Below are positions 1 to 13,167 of a DNA stretch of 64,000 nucleotides, in pieces. The stretch lies in assembly GCF_000003815.2 (NCBI RefSeq), contig NC_049979.1:6168196-6232195 (forward strand). Reading direction: 5' to 3'. A program made the position numbers and the translations under genes. The stretch's first letter is position 1; every line of letters begins with the position of its first letter. The notes under the pieces were generated by a model. It was not told the DNA's origin. It saw nothing but the letters and a program-made list of their open reading frames with translations, and did no database searches. This stretch comes from Branchiostoma floridae (lineage: Eukaryota > Chordata > Leptocardii > Amphioxiformes > Branchiostomatidae).

Positions 1-150
1 CAAGAGTACGTGTTGTACAGTATTTACGTCGCTTTGTCCCCAAGAGGCATCACGACTGGTCAGTTCCTGTGTTTGCTAATTTGTTTATAAGTTGTTAACG
101 ATCACAAATTATGAACTTACAATGTCCCAAATTTCTATTTTACGAAATAG

Positions 151-3100
151 CTTCATCTTGGGCAGCAATCCTGACCGAACCACCGTTCTGCAATTACTGT
201 GTGACACGGCAGAGGGCGTCGCTTACCTACACGGTCGAAACATGGTCCACCGAGACCTCAAACCTGACAACATCTTGGTGGACAACTCGGGGCAGAGACC
301 AATTGCCAAGGTCAATTATATCTCCAAAATTTTCAAAGATTCTGCAATCATTTCTCAAAGATTTAAAAAAAAATATTTGTTTCACCTCTGGGCATAGGTA
401 GCTCTAAACCGTTGTTTTGCGGTATGCAGATCAACGGCATGTTGTGTCCATCGTCCCTTAGATTGCGGATTTCGGCATTACCCGTGTCTGTGAGTTGAGC
501 GGGTTTGACATCAACAGTTACTACATGCAGACTGCGATCGGCACAAGGCTGTACATGTCACCAGAAATCGTCGGACCACTGTTGGGTGAGACCATTGCTG
601 ATTAGCCTCATCATTGCTGAGCCAGCTACTTGAGAGCATCCTTGAAAATTCCACCTACAAATCCTAGCATAAAAAAAGAATCCTCGAATGCATTTCCAGG
701 GATCTGGACATGGTATGGTCATGATTTGTGCGTGAAAGCTGGACTTTGGGCTTGTACAAAAGTGGCCTGAATATGTACGTGTGAGTCGCATTTCAAGCAT
801 ACAATACAATACAGTACAATACAATACAATACAATACAATACAATACAATACAATACAATACAGTACAATACAATATAATATACTGTATCTATACACCAG
901 GTACTTTTTGTACTTATGATAATTAGCCCCACCATACAGTATAACCTTATTATTGTCAACAGCACAACGACCTGATCAGGTGACATACACCGCCAAGACG
1001 GATGTCTTCGCCTTGGGCCTGATCATAGCCGCCATCTTGGATCGGACGACAGTTCCCTCCAACCCGGGAAAAGTTACGCCATTTATTCCGGATCCCGCCA
1101 ATGGACAACCCACGCCTGTAGCTGACGTCATGGTCACACATCCGGGATACCCGGCGGCAGACATGCTGATGACGAGTGAACCACCAGGGTCTTCCGTTAA
1201 GGTAGATGAGATGGATGATCATGGATGGCACCCTCTGGGAACCTCAAAACTGAGCTTGCGAATAAAAATCGTTTTGCCAAAAGAAAAGTTGCCTTCATTA
1301 TGAAAGTGGTCAGGAAGTTTGATCAAATGACTGAACATACAGAGTACGGTGTATAAAACAATGCATTCTTTATTTTTTGTTCTTTCACATTTGCTAGGAA
1401 TTGGAATTGACATTGGTATTCTATGACATACGAATACGTGTTTTTGCAATCCACGGCATACTAGTATATATGCTCATTTTGCAGCTGCCTTGTATGATTT
1501 ACAGTATGGCTGGAAACGTTTTTTTTTTTTTGGCGAAAATTGATACGCTCGCGGATGTCATCGATATAATGGCCTTAAGAGGGACTTAAGATGATGAGGG
1601 ACGTAAGATATTGAAATTTGATCCAGAAAACACGTCAACGCTGATGTCTTCCTATCATCAGCCACTGGTTAAGATAAGTTATTCCCTTACATAAAAGTAG
1701 TTAAAACTTGTGCTAATGATCATTGAACAGTGCTACAGGCTAACGTCACTTCCCCCAGACCCTGGTCCTATCCATGCTGGCAGCTGATCCTCACCAGAGA
1801 CCAACATCAGAACAGGTCCTCGGCAGCTTCAGAAAGATCACTGGCTCTTCTGACGGGTGAGTGTTGGCACGTCGTACCGCTACCACCATTCTTTGCAATT
1901 CACCGCTCTTGTGATCAGTTGTGATGTACGCCCACACGGCAACATTGCTAAATATTAATAGAGAAAGAAATGTAGTTCTTTGATGGCCACCAGAACAGAT
2001 GTACATAGGTAGGCAATACATTGCAATTAAATGTTTAAAAAAGAATGCAAGTTAATCAAATGTTGTTCAGCTTTAGCTATTGACAAACATCTGACAAGTT
2101 TCTCATCTCCAGTAGTTCTACTACTAGTGTACGTCATGATAATTGGACAGGTCTATGGCAAGCTTCTTCGATATTTCCAGCTAAGGATATCCCTGATTTT
2201 GTAGACTCGACATGGAAAGTCCTCCGTCGATGCCACCACCTCCTCCATACAGTGTAGTGGATGTCCCTGCTGACGGTCTAGATTGTGACACATGGAAGGG
2301 TCGGTAAGTAGTCCTTAGACTGTTCAACACTAGTTTTATTACCACTAGTCGCTATGAATTCGAACGTGGTTTGGCGATACCAGGTCTGTTTACGTCAGGG
2401 GGTCACACAAATAAAGTTCCGAAATCACCCCATTCAGCTCAAGTCAAACACTCCATTCAGCTCATTTTCTGTAACTGGTGAGGTTTCTGGTTTACTGGTA
2501 CCAGAACCAAACAATGTGTATTAGATGGAACAATGTTTTGTCTCCCTGCTTTTATGTATCAAATGGTGTAAGGCAAGGGAGTCTGCTATCCCCGCTACTA
2601 TTCAATGCGTATATGGATGAGTTCGAGACTCAGTTGTACTAAAGTAGGTTGCTATATAGGAGGCTTTCTTGTGAACCATCTTTTTTACGCTGACGACATG
2701 TGTTTGTTATGTCCTAGCCTTAAGTCTCTGCAAAAACTTGTAAGTACTTGTGAGGACTTTAATTTGGTTTAGAAAATGATTTATTATCCAATGTAAACAA
2801 GACATGCTGCATGTACTTCCCGAGTGCTAGTTTGCCACTTTTACATCCGCTCCCGTCGATCAAACTGTATGGAGAGTGTTTGAGATTTGTGACATCATTT
2901 GTATATCTTGGAATTGCTATTGATGACAGACTGAGTGATGATGACTGTATTCTTGCCCAGCTAAGGGGTCTGTATTGTCGTGTAAATACTATAAATCGAA
3001 AAATTTGTCTTTGTTCACCTACTGTTAAGAAAACACTGTTCACATCTCACTGCTCCAAACTTTTTGGTGCGCAGTTATGGAATTCTTTTCGACTGTTCTG

Positions 3101-3755
3101 TCGAAATGTCGCATTGCCTACAACAATTGTTTCCGTATAATTATGAGTTTCCCTAGATCTTGCAGTGCAAGTGAAATGTTCGTGTGCAATCATACCGATA
3201 CCTTCGACGCCAGATGGCGTAAACAGTGCCACTCCTTTGTACATAGGCTTTTCAATTCTACTAATACCATTATACAGTCCGTACTTAGGTCCGACTCTTT
3301 TTACAAGAACTCATTTTTCTCCAATCTCTGGCGCCGCCTCTACACATAGCCATAATATTGTCAGTTTGTCTTAAAATGTTGTACATATTCTTTGTTTTTC
3401 ATGTTTGTCCCTACGTCATATGGGCCAGTGAGAGCCTGAAATAAAGAAAGAAAAAATAATAATATTCTATATCCTGAACACCCACAGACTTACCACCTGC
3501 TGTGCTGTATGTTGGAAGTGTGACCCCGATCACGAGTGGTACGCTCTTTGCGGGAAAGGTTTCGGCTGGGTGATTCCGCTGTTGATCCTGTGGATTATCT
3601 TCCTGAATATTGCGGTGATTATCGGTACAATCGTCATTAGCTGTCTCATCTTAGTTGGTTTGCTCTGCTACAAAGACGAGGAGGAAAGGGACCCTCGCTC
3701 TTGTTCGGAAATATACTTAGAGGCTCAAAGACATTTTTATATGAACGGATCTTAA
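151..3755 (+). CDS. STK35/PDIK1L-like protein kinase with C-terminal TM tail, copy A (5' end outside window)
   Basis: Six 3' coding exons, all phase-consistent: 151-310, 462-585, 963-1201, 1759-1856, 2205-2303, 3488-3755 (about 328 codons). They encode the C-lobe of a Ser/Thr kinase: catalytic loop HRDLKPDNILVDN, then IADFG, then GTRLYMSPEI, then TAKTDVFALGLI (subdomain IX) and a PHQRPTSEQVL-type subdomain XI. The TAKxDxFALGxI motif and the insert before the last helices resemble the STK35/PDIK1L (NKF4) family, which is otherwise cytosolic/nuclear. The last two exons add a Pro-rich linker (SMPPPPPYSVVDV) and a Cys-rich stretch TCCAVCWKCDPDHEW followed by one long hydrophobic helix (about 3568-3675) and a short acidic tail. 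The glycine loop and Lys exons must lie upstream of base 1. All visible catalytic residues are intact, so this copy should be active. A LINE fragment lies in its last intron. Confidence 0.82.
801..885. repeat. (ACAAT)n pentanucleotide microsatellite
   Basis: About sixteen near-perfect ACAAT units with occasional ACAGT variants, in the intron of kinase copy A between the DFG exon and the subdomain IX exon. Confidence 0.95.
1365..1590 (+). repeat. Interspersed repeat shared with 31,065-31,300
   Basis: About 200 bp in the copy A intron align by eye with 31065-31300. Shared blocks include tctttcacat, a ttctatgaca/ttctatggca block, tgctcattttgcagctgc / tgctcattttacagctgc, a poly-T run, and gcggatgtcat followed by ccatataat/cgatataat. 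The termini are unclear. It is a dispersed non-coding element, class unknown. Confidence 0.6.
2450..3462 (+). mobile_element. Degenerate non-LTR retrotransposon (LINE) reverse transcriptase fragment
   Basis: Lies in the last intron of kinase copy A. The reading frame at 2528-2625 shows the RT motif GVRQGSLLSPLLFNAYMDE (block B), followed after a frameshift by NHLFYADDMCLLCPS (YADD catalytic box, about 2672-2716). Further on are a thumb-like region with TSFVYLGIAID (2889-2921) and a Cys/Trp-rich C-terminal part to about 3349. The 3' end carries an AATAAAG/A-rich simple tail (about 3440-3465). Frames are broken by stops and shifts, so it is a dead, 5'-truncated copy. It is most like jockey/CR1-type LINEs, but the clade is not certain. 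Confidence 0.8.
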
Positions 3756-6719
3756 AGATTTTGTCCTGTGTCGGGTGCTAACTAGGCATTTCTGACAAAT
3801 TTGAACTTAATTTGAAGCACCAATCAGAAAATTGTATATATGTCCAGTGCATACATGAAATTGTTATACATGAAACTATGTCCTCTTTCGGTCCCAACAA
3901 ATACACAAAATAATACATTGCAATGGCTTTAGCTAAAGAACGTAATTTCCATGTGGACAAGCCTTATTCAGAAGTCTTATTTGTTGCTGTTTGTAAATAT
4001 AAAGGTCACACGATCAAGTGTCTCATCTTTCATTATTGCTCATATGTACAAATCATAATATATTGTACACTTTGAAAGCTATATCTTAGAATACTATGAT
4101 GCTCTGCATATAGTACTCGCATGAAGATTAAGTTTCGTTGTAAAATAAGACCCTGTTGGTTTCCTGTATGTAACGTTGGTAACGTTCAACGTCTACTTTA
4201 TAGATTAACAAATGTCGTCATTGACAATGGTATTTTAGCAATTATGTTTACCATGGCTTTACATTTTCAAGCAAAGAAGCTGAAGTATTCAAATCAATCT
4301 ACTTTGATAGTATACATTATATATGGTGATATAATGTACGTGTTTCATCAGAAGCCATTCCCTGGAATAAATCTTTGTGGCACACCTAAAACATCATCTC
4401 TGTATTCTGATGCTTTTGTATTTAAGGGTACTTTTAATGGAGGGGTAATTTTGAGATTCACGCAATGGTTCCTATAACAGCCAAAATCGCATGGGCAGCC
4501 AATACCGTATCACTCTGTGAGATCCACTCCGAAAGCGTCTAATCACGTGACGAAAAACACGTTTAATTTAGAATCGTACATTATGTCGTACGTTATCAGT
4601 TCGTTACTGGCTTCAAATTCAAGCTGTGTGTAATCTGTGTTCTATAATTTTTGTCTATCTTACCCCTTCCTCTCTCTCTCTGGCTTGCCCTTCAAAGTTA
4701 TCATGATTACAGACGTTACAAGTATAAGTGTGTGGTTGCGCAGTAAATCTCGTATTTAATAACGTTTCTTGAGAAGTTATCTATTTGAACTGTACTATGC
4801 CTTCTGTTCATGCTGTTCTTACCATGCCGCTGTACTGTACATTATAAATTTATAAGCGATTCAAACGGTCAGACTTAAGTGTTTACATGTGGGTTCATTT
4901 CTTTGTCATGCGCATGATCCAGCGTTTCAAAGTTCGGGTTGAAGTCTTTTATACATTTGTTTGCCAGTTTTTATGTGCGTCCGGGTCTTTTTATACAGCT
5001 TGTTTATCCGCTTCCGTGTATTTCTTCATCAAACAACCATTGGCAGGTAGGTCCACCAGTCTGTATCTCAAAAGTGTAGAAAGATATTTGTTAAGATGAT
5101 GTGGTTCAGTAACAGCCATCCTAATAAATCAATGTGGAATCTATGATAGTCCAGAAGTTTCAGAAGGATCGAGACACCTTTTGTCTTTTTTCCTCGACAA
5201 ATAAATGTAACGGGGGCCGCCCTAAGACGGTCCCCGTCGTAAGACGGTACGGATTTTTTGCTGATCTTATTATCCATAAGTATACCGTGTTTGTTGCCAC
5301 TGACTATGCTGATTACAAAGGTAAATAAACCAAGTCCATGTACACAGCTTTAATTTGCATTCCATGTATACTTTAACATATTTACTTCATGTTTTTTTTT
5401 AAAACAGAATTCTAACAGTAATGTTGACAGTGCTGAATCACTGCGGTCACCGGCCTCTGCGTATTGGCGGCTCGTGTCGCTAATTATACGAACTCTTCCA
5501 AGCAGTCACACAACTGCCATGATACACATAAATAAAGCTCCATAAAACACTAAGAATATGGGTCTTCAAATGTTTGTTTAGTAGAAAAGCAACCAAAAGG
5601 AAGCGACATAAACATTGCCACCATTGTACTCTCAAGGGAGTGTGGCCGTGAAGGTGGCAGACTAGAGAACGCTCCAAATATTTGTGTGACTGGTAACAAA
5701 TGATTCGTGCTGTCTATGAAAATAAGACTTGAAAGAGAGATGTAGATGATATTTTCATATAATCAGACAGAGTTTTGTTGATGTTGGCGGTGTCTTTTTT
5801 TCGTAATGTTTTTTTTTAGTCGGGCATTCACAATCAGTGCATTCAGCCCATTGTCGGTAAAAACATCAGCTGGATTGTTCTAGGTACAGCCTTCCTCGTG
5901 TGAGACAAGAAGTACATACAGTCACAATTTTACTGTCAAAAGAAAGCTAAAATATCATACTGTAAATTTTTTTTCTGTGTACTTAAATTTACCACTTACT
6001 TCTGAAGAGAGCAAAATGTAAAAAAAGCGTACCGAGTTAGGCACACTGTCCAGCGTAGCTCAAAATTGGAAGGTAACATACACGAAATTGTCTCACAGTG
6101 TTTGCCGCTTGTAACACGCAGCGCGAAAGGTTCATGAACCACATGAATGCATTTCTTATTCAAGTATGTTGTTGAAATCTATGCGAAAAAAATTTAGTCA
6201 TCAAAATTTGACCACTCTCAGGCAACTAGCGATGGAGCGTCATGAGTTTGAGCGCAAGAAAAAGCGTACCGTGTTGGGGCACCTCCCGTTATACTATGTA
6301 TATTAGGTTTTTAGTTAAAAAACAAGTACGTAGATACGTTTTGTTGACGTGTCGCTGTGTACCGTAGTGGTACCTGACAACAAACAAGTAAACAACGCTA
6401 TTGATCGCGACTCACGACTGTCTTCACGAACAAATGTTCTTTTTCAATGGCGTTATGTTTGACTTAGTTATGCTCAGTACAAGAGGGAAAATGTACCGAA
6501 TTTTTCACACTTGGGAAATCCCTTCCGAATAGCTATGATATTGGATATTGTATGGAGCATTTGAGTATTTACGAATGGTGCTGTTCAGATTTGTACAATC
6601 ACATACCACAATACTCCAATTGAATACGACTATCCAAAGCAGAGGCCGAAAGACCTAGTAGTACCTGACAAAACTGTCAGTCAGAAAAAAAGTCTTTTGT
6701 TTTACTTTTTGTTTAGCAG
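3756..6719. other. Intergenic region between kinase copies A and B
   Basis: Holds the 3' UTR of copy A (no clear AATAAA seen just after the stop) and the 5' flank, probably including the non-coding first exon, of copy B. Short open frames here (for example 118 codons at 4121-4477) have no recognisable domain, no good splice context and AT-rich composition. A small GC-rich inverted repeat (gggggccgccctaagacgg / ccgtcgtaagacggtacgg) occurs near 5211-5250. Nothing else convincing was seen. Confidence 0.5.
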
Positions 6720-6721
6720 AC

Positions 6722-9700
6722 ATGGAGAAATATACGATCCTACATGAGCTCGGACAGGGTGCGTTCAGTAAGGTGTACAAGGCAGAACGTAATGAGGACG
6801 GCAGCACACATGCACTGAAGTGCCTCACTGTAGACTCAGTTGAGAGGGGCGACGCCACCCTGAAGGAGATCCATGCTCTACAGCAGGTAAGACTGGTGCG
6901 CTTATGTTGCAGCGCGGGTACCAATAAGAAGAAATCTAGTGTAAATGTCGTCTGTGGCCACACTGTTCGGTTGTCTGCGTCCATGAATGTGTGTACCCAT
7001 CTAATTTGATATAATTAAACCACTCAAACATATACTACTAACAAGTGTTGTACTCATGCTGCAACGTCGTGTGTACATAAGATATATAGATTTGAGCTTG
7101 AAAGTCACTAAATTTCAGCCAAACTCAGATTCCGACACGCGTGATTTCGGTATGGTGGCGTTTTCTAACAAGAAATAAGTGTTCTGCGATCCCTTCCACT
7201 GTATTTGGAGAATCTTTATTAATAAATAAACAAGTTGCTTGAGTAACTGACACACGGATTTGATTACCCTGTTGAGGCTGTTGTTCTTAATGTTGTTTTG
7301 TCAATTAAATATAGGTCGGCAAACACCCAAACATCTTGCAGTTTACCAATGTATTTACCGAGAGCGCAGGTCTGAACACCCCAGCACTGAACGTGTGGCT
7401 GGAACTGGACTATTGTAACGGAGGCACCCTGGACAGGTACGCTGCACAATCTTCTGACCTACGGTACATTGTTTATACAAAGTCTAATACTTTATTTGCA
7501 TCGGGCCCCCTTGGGGGTATAGGTTAGGTTAATGATTGAAAGATCAAAGGTATTTATGGATTGTAGTTTTCTCACCAAGACGATATATGACTGACAGGGG
7601 CAGTCTTGCCCTGGGAGCCAATCAGGAAAATGGCACTAGTAGTAGTACTGTATATCATGTGGGGATAACTTAGGTTTTACATCAGAAAGGATTTCCAGTG
7701 TGCAAAGTTTTTAATAGGATGGATGAGCTCACAAAACTGTTAGTCAACAAGAATCACGTACGCTATCTGCATACCAAGAATCATGATGATCCGTTTATCC
7801 CTTTTTGAGTTATTCCCATCCAAAGTCTGACAATAAACCGGCCATTGCAGTTCCAAAACAAGCCGGTAGGGGGCCAAACCTATACCACTTACTCTCGGCC
7901 CCGAGCCGAGCTATTTACCACCCCAACAAAATGACCACATAATGTCCAAAACTCGAGATATCAAACCTGGAAGTTCTGCAGCAGTACCATAACAAGCCGC
8001 TAGGGGCCCCCAAATCTAATCGTTTCCCGGTCTCTTCAAGACCAAATTGTCACATGTCAATACAAACCATTCAGGTGTTCTCGAGTTATAATGGTCTTAA
8101 AAACAGACACACACGCACGCACAAACGCTACGCAAACAACAGTTCGGAGACTTCATATCTCCATGAAATATTCTGATTATGCAAATGACTTTCACATCTG
8201 CATAATTCATGCTTGGTTATATACACCTTTAACTAACTTACACAGGTCACAATGTTGACAATCCAATCATTTCTATATGTACTTAAAGAATACTGACAAT
8301 TTCACATTGATTATGCAAATTAGGTATTTCTTTGCATAGTTGTTATCTGCTAATCTTCCACCTGCCACAAACTACATACGTTACTAGTATATGTATTTGA
8401 GTCCTATAATGGAAAACACTATAAATCTGTAAATATAGATTTCCCTCATTCCCTCAAATCAAGCACTTCATTGTGCACATCTTTGTCTAAGATACCAGCA
8501 TTCTAAATATCAAGGAAATCCGTCATTCCTTTGTTCCGCTATGTTTCCTGGAATATTTTGACAAATACACCCCTGTAGTTCCAGAGCAAGCTGCTAGAGG
8601 ATCCATACGTGCACCACTTCTTCCTCAAATACAAGCTATCTGCCACAAAAAATCAAGACCATAGTATGCCCAAAAGATAAAAAAATTGAAGTTATGCTGT
8701 AGCACCAAGGTCAAATCAAAAACTAGGAATCGACCTTGACCTTTGTCTTCCCAACACCCACCCACATAGCAAATATCATCGAAATCGATTCAGAGATTCT
8801 TGAGATATGCTGCCTACAAATATCCGGAAACACATATGGAGATAAATATAACCTTCTTGGAGCCGGTAAAAATGACCACCAATGCTTTCATATTTCTACT
8901 GAGCAGCTTCATCGCTAGCGACAATCCGAATCGAGCGACCGTTCTGCAATTACTGTGTGACACGGCAGAGGGCGTTGCTTATCTGCACGGAAGAAACGTC
9001 GTGCACGGATCCCTGAAGCCTGACAATATCTTGGTGGATAACTCCGGGCAGAGACCGATAGCTAAGGTTACTTATGATCATACACAATATCTATACGTGG
9101 ACTGTTAGATGTAGCCTGTATTTACACAATCTCTCGCTGGCTGGGGTTAATGACCCCCTCCCCTAGGGCGGCGGCAATACTATAGGGCCGGCCGCTAGGA
9201 GCGCGATTTTAGTCAGGCTATGTTAGATGCAGTGTGTAGAATTTCCGTGTTTCTATAGAACGCGACCATTTTATTCTCCGTCGTCTTTGTGAACTGCTTA
9301 CATACGGTAAGACAACAATTCTTAAGTTACTTCCCGGTGAACAAATTTTGGAATTCAAAGATTCTTGTAACCAGAAAGCAGTTTGGTTCCATTTTAGGCT
9401 GTAACAAGTGATAACTGTTACATGTGTAGTCGTTGATTTGCAAAACTTTTGGGTCTATCATTAGATTGCAGATTTCGGCATGCTCCGTGTCCGTGGACAG
9501 GGCGGCTGGGATATCAAAAACTACTTCAAGGAGACCAGCGGTATCAGAATGTACCTGTCGCCTGAAATCGCCCGACAACTGTTGGGTAAGTAACGTTAAC
9601 GTTATATGACTAATAACTTTTCAGGAATGGGGCCATCTGGAAATGATTGGCTACTTTTCCAGCTGTGCCATGCTGGAAAAGAAACTTAATTTTCAGCAGG

Positions 9701-12301
9701 TTGACATCACCTGTAATAAAAGAAAAGGGTAGATAAACACCTTATACTTGGACTGTACAGAAAAGCACTTTTGAGTGGCTTAATGTTTTTCATTTTTTTA
9801 ATTATTGCTAATCAAAAATGCATTTTTACACCTGGCGCCACACCGATGGACACTACCCAGCAACTTGAAAGGCCATACCTGGTCTTGGCGCATTTAAGAT
9901 GTATATTGATACATCACTCGAAAACATTTGTAATACGTTAATCGTCACACAAAAATACCGTGTTTTTTTTCTTAACAGTAATGCCCTTCAATCAATGATT
10001 GTGTTAAACAATCTTTGTGAGTACAGCCAGGTCAAAGCGACAATGGATCAACGCACTGAGTACTAAAACATACCATGTACCATCAACAATTTAACGTTAT
10101 GTACATTAACACATATGAGTCCGTCGTCAAGGCAATGCATTTTCATTGCCACACTTCATCGCTATCGACAGCACAACGACCACATCTCATGCAGTTCACC
10201 GCAAAGGCTGATGTCTTCGCCTTGGGACTGATCATAGTCGTCATCTTGAATCAGACGACAGATCCAGTCGTCCCAGCGACAGATCCAGCCATCTCGATGA
10301 CAGATCCAGGCGTATCAGAGACAGATCCAGCGAAGCCAGGAAAACTGGTGCCTGCGGTTTACGTAAATGGAAAACCCACGGCTGTAGGTGAGGTCATGGT
10401 CACACGCCCGGGATACCAGGCGGTAGGCATGCTGATGATGAGTGAACCGCAGGGGTCGCCCGTAAAGGTGTGTGAAATATTCTTAAAGGAGGGGCAGAGA
10501 ACAGGAAGGGACAAATGACATGATCTGATTCAAGTTTCATAAGTCTAAACATTCGGCAATACGTGATCTTGGATTAAAAATTTACTGTTCCTGATCGAAT
10601 AAGCACATGATTTTCTTCTTGCGGAAGGTGTACTACACCTACTCTAGAAGCAGAGCTTCGGCTCCGGCTGATATTCATCTGTTTTTAGGCGTTCTAATTT
10701 GTATCGGGCTTTCTAATTTGTGCTGTTTGGACTGCTTGGAGAGTACCTTACATCATATAATAGAACCAATCAGTCAGCGCATACCCGGGTGGCGGAACAT
10801 GTGATTCTAACCTTACAGAAAACTTTGGTCTTTTATGGTGGTGAACCTGGTACTGTTGTCAGACACTAATAGACTATATCTGCTCAGGCACTGGTTCAGT
10901 CCATGCTGGACGCCTCTTCTTACCAACGACCAACATCAAAAGAGGTACTGGACAGACTCAGACATATTACAGGCTCTTCCGACAGGTGAGTCCTGGTATA
11001 ATTGTGTGGTTTATTAGTCGCGTTATCCTCCTTCGCAACGCTAGAGCCGATGCTTCTAGACTCCGTTGAAGTCTTCGCACGGGGCTGTTTTTTATGGGGG
11101 AGACTGCAACGAAGTATATGATGCTTCAGTGTGCATTTGGAAAAAAGGTGCATTTGAAAACAAAAACCAAGCACATATCTACTAAACTTTAATCAGAAAC
11201 TGTGAGAGCTGTCGGGTTAGCTTTTCTGGGACTATGTGAATACTTTGTTTGTCTTGTTTTAGTACGTACCTGTCGTTAATTCGTCAGTTCAAACGCGTAT
11301 TGGGATCGATCCTTTTGCTAATTATTTTCTCATTCACAAATCTTGCAGGACAAGTATTCAAGCGGGTCCACCGCCACGCCCACACACTGTGGTTGAGGTA
11401 CCAGCTAAAGATTCAAACGACGATTGCACGTAAGTAAAACTATGTCTGCTCATACTCCTGCTTATCCCAGAAACCTTTATGATTTTTTGTGCTGGTTCCT
11501 TACCTACTCAAATTCACACAAAACAGTGGTTCTAAAAATTCGAGGTTCGGAAGTAGTCCGAGTCGAATAACACACCACTCCCAACGCCGGAATATTTAAG
11601 GACACACCAGTAAAATCTACAATACAAATCTTGTGAGAAATCTTAAACAGTCGAGCGCTTTGGCAAAGCCCTAGTCATACATCCAAGGCCTTCCCAAGAC
11701 ATTTCCCCCGACCACTCACAATCAGTAATAGGTAGCAGTGGGTTAGGATTATTGAGATTAGCCTATTATTATCTTTCCCGACGACTATGTCACTAACACG
11801 TCTTCTCCCTTGTCGGAGAATGGTGTTAGTTGTGCCCATACTTCTTTATTGTTGTGCAGAGACCCAGCTATAAAGCAGTCTGCATGTCCAAAACAAAAGA
11901 CACAAGTTCTGCTGCAATACCAAATGTCGGCCACCAGGTGGCCCAAAATCGTCCACAACACCTATCCAAATGCCAAATTTTATGATGGTTACTACTGTGT
12001 TATATTATTGCAAATGTATCACTAGTATTGTTATGATAATTGTCAATTTTTTGCCCTAAACATCGACAGTTTCATCTGCTGCTGCATGGCATGCTGGAAG
12101 TGTGAGCGGGGGTACGAGTGCTACGACTTCGAGGGGAAAGGTTGCGTATGGCTGCTCCCGCTGATGCTCATGTGGCTCATTGTTTCGCTGGTGTTTCTGG
12201 CTATCTGTATCTTAAGTAATGGCAAGTGTAATCTCTTTGAAAGTTGCAAAGACAAAGACGCTGAAGATACTGAGGCTCGTTATCCCAGCGAAGGATATTG
12301 A
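6722..12301 (+). CDS. STK35/PDIK1L-like predicted pseudokinase with C-terminal TM tail, copy B
   Basis: Complete 424-aa model in eight exons: 6722-6886, 7315-7436, 8907-9066, 9465-9585, 10172-10467, 10888-10985, 11349-11429, 12070-12301. The splice phases of the last six match copy A exactly (three exons have identical length), showing tandem duplication. Motifs in order: glycine loop LGQGAFSKVYKAE, HALK lysine, LKEIHAL (alpha-C Glu), catalytic loop VVHGSLKPDN, IADFG, MYLSPEI, TAKADVFALGLI, YQRPTSKEVL. The HRD Arg and catalytic Asp are replaced (HGS), while Lys, Glu, the loop Lys/Asn and DFG remain, so ATP/Mg binding is possible but phosphotransfer is doubtful. The tail has ICCCMACWKCERGYEC, one TM helix and a Cys-containing acidic end. 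A strong acceptor (ttttgtttagcag) sits 2 bp before the ATG, so a non-coding first exon probably lies upstream. Confidence 0.85.
7770..8870. repeat. Degenerate interspersed repeats in the intron of kinase copy B
   Basis: Several related blocks contain phrases such as atgtccaaaa, gttctgcagcagtacca, cctaccc-like runs, 'caaatatcat' and an (ac)n/(cacg)n stretch near 8105-8125. Similar wording reappears at about 11870-12000 and at 44230-44380. This marks a dispersed, decayed repeat family of unknown class. Exon 3 of the pseudokinase starts just after it. Confidence 0.45.
10257..10345 (+). repeat. In-frame tandem repeat encoding xTDPxx units
   Basis: Inside exon 5 of kinase copy B, gacagatccag-type units recur about four times and encode TTDPVVPATDPAISMTDP followed by GVSETDPAKPGK. 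Copy A has a shorter non-repetitive stretch here (TTVPSNPGKVTPFIPDPANG). The expansion sits in the insert between kinase subdomains IX and X, a surface loop region. Confidence 0.8.
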
Positions 12302-13167
12302 GTCCGGGTTCCCGTTGTGGTATGTTGTGCAACGCTCCTTTGATTGGACCAAACCGCACGGGGGTAGTGTCTCGTTGGTTGTCAGAAGATCGATGGGTCT
12401 TTGAAAGTTGAGACTGTGACTTCATCATGACCTCGAATGTATACATGTATGTGCATGCCATACCATACCCAATATGTTCAGATCCATGTGTTGAACCGCA
12501 TTTTGTGCTCCTTTATAACATAAAGTCCATACATAACATGAAGTGATCATGATTAGATATTTGTGCTTTGGTATCTTTTGTATGGTAATCGGTTATCATA
12601 GTATTCCCATTGAAATAACATTGCAGGTAGCCAAGCTATTGCCCTGCAGTTTGTATTGTACATATGTATGATGTATCTGATTTAAGTTTAGTGTGTTTGT
12701 GTTTGTAATCTTTCTGTCATGCCCGTTATGTGTGTATTGATGTATTTTTATATGGAGGACCACAGGAAGAATAGCTAACATCATTGTTAAACTAAATGTG
12801 GAAAGCTAAGTCAAGCCAAGTCCTCGTTATTATTCTGTGGCCAGGATTTTTACCGCTCGCCCAGCTCGGCCACTACTATCCCTGCGATCCAACCCCTGCT
12901 TGGAGAATACTCGTTATATTTTGTACACTGCTATGGCCAATAGAATTACATTCATGCAGCATGCACCATTGAACTTTGAAGCACTGTCTACTTATTCTTC
13001 CATATTCCATAACGAACGTTTGCATTTTTGTACGTAGAAAGATTACATTTATTCCGGTAGGAACAAAATAATGACATGACATCCTCGCAGACACTGTCCT
13101 TACAACAAAGTGTTTGCCAACTTTTCGCAACCTAAATCCCAATACACACTCCTAAAAAGGTGTAGGG

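Noticed and set aside
558-986. 142-codon minus-strand frame
   Set aside because: Most of it is translation of the ACAAT microsatellite (VLYCIVLYC repeats).
4121-4477. 118-codon open frame in the kinase A/B intergenic region
   Set aside because: No domain, signal, splice or codon pattern; fits chance or 3' UTR sequence.
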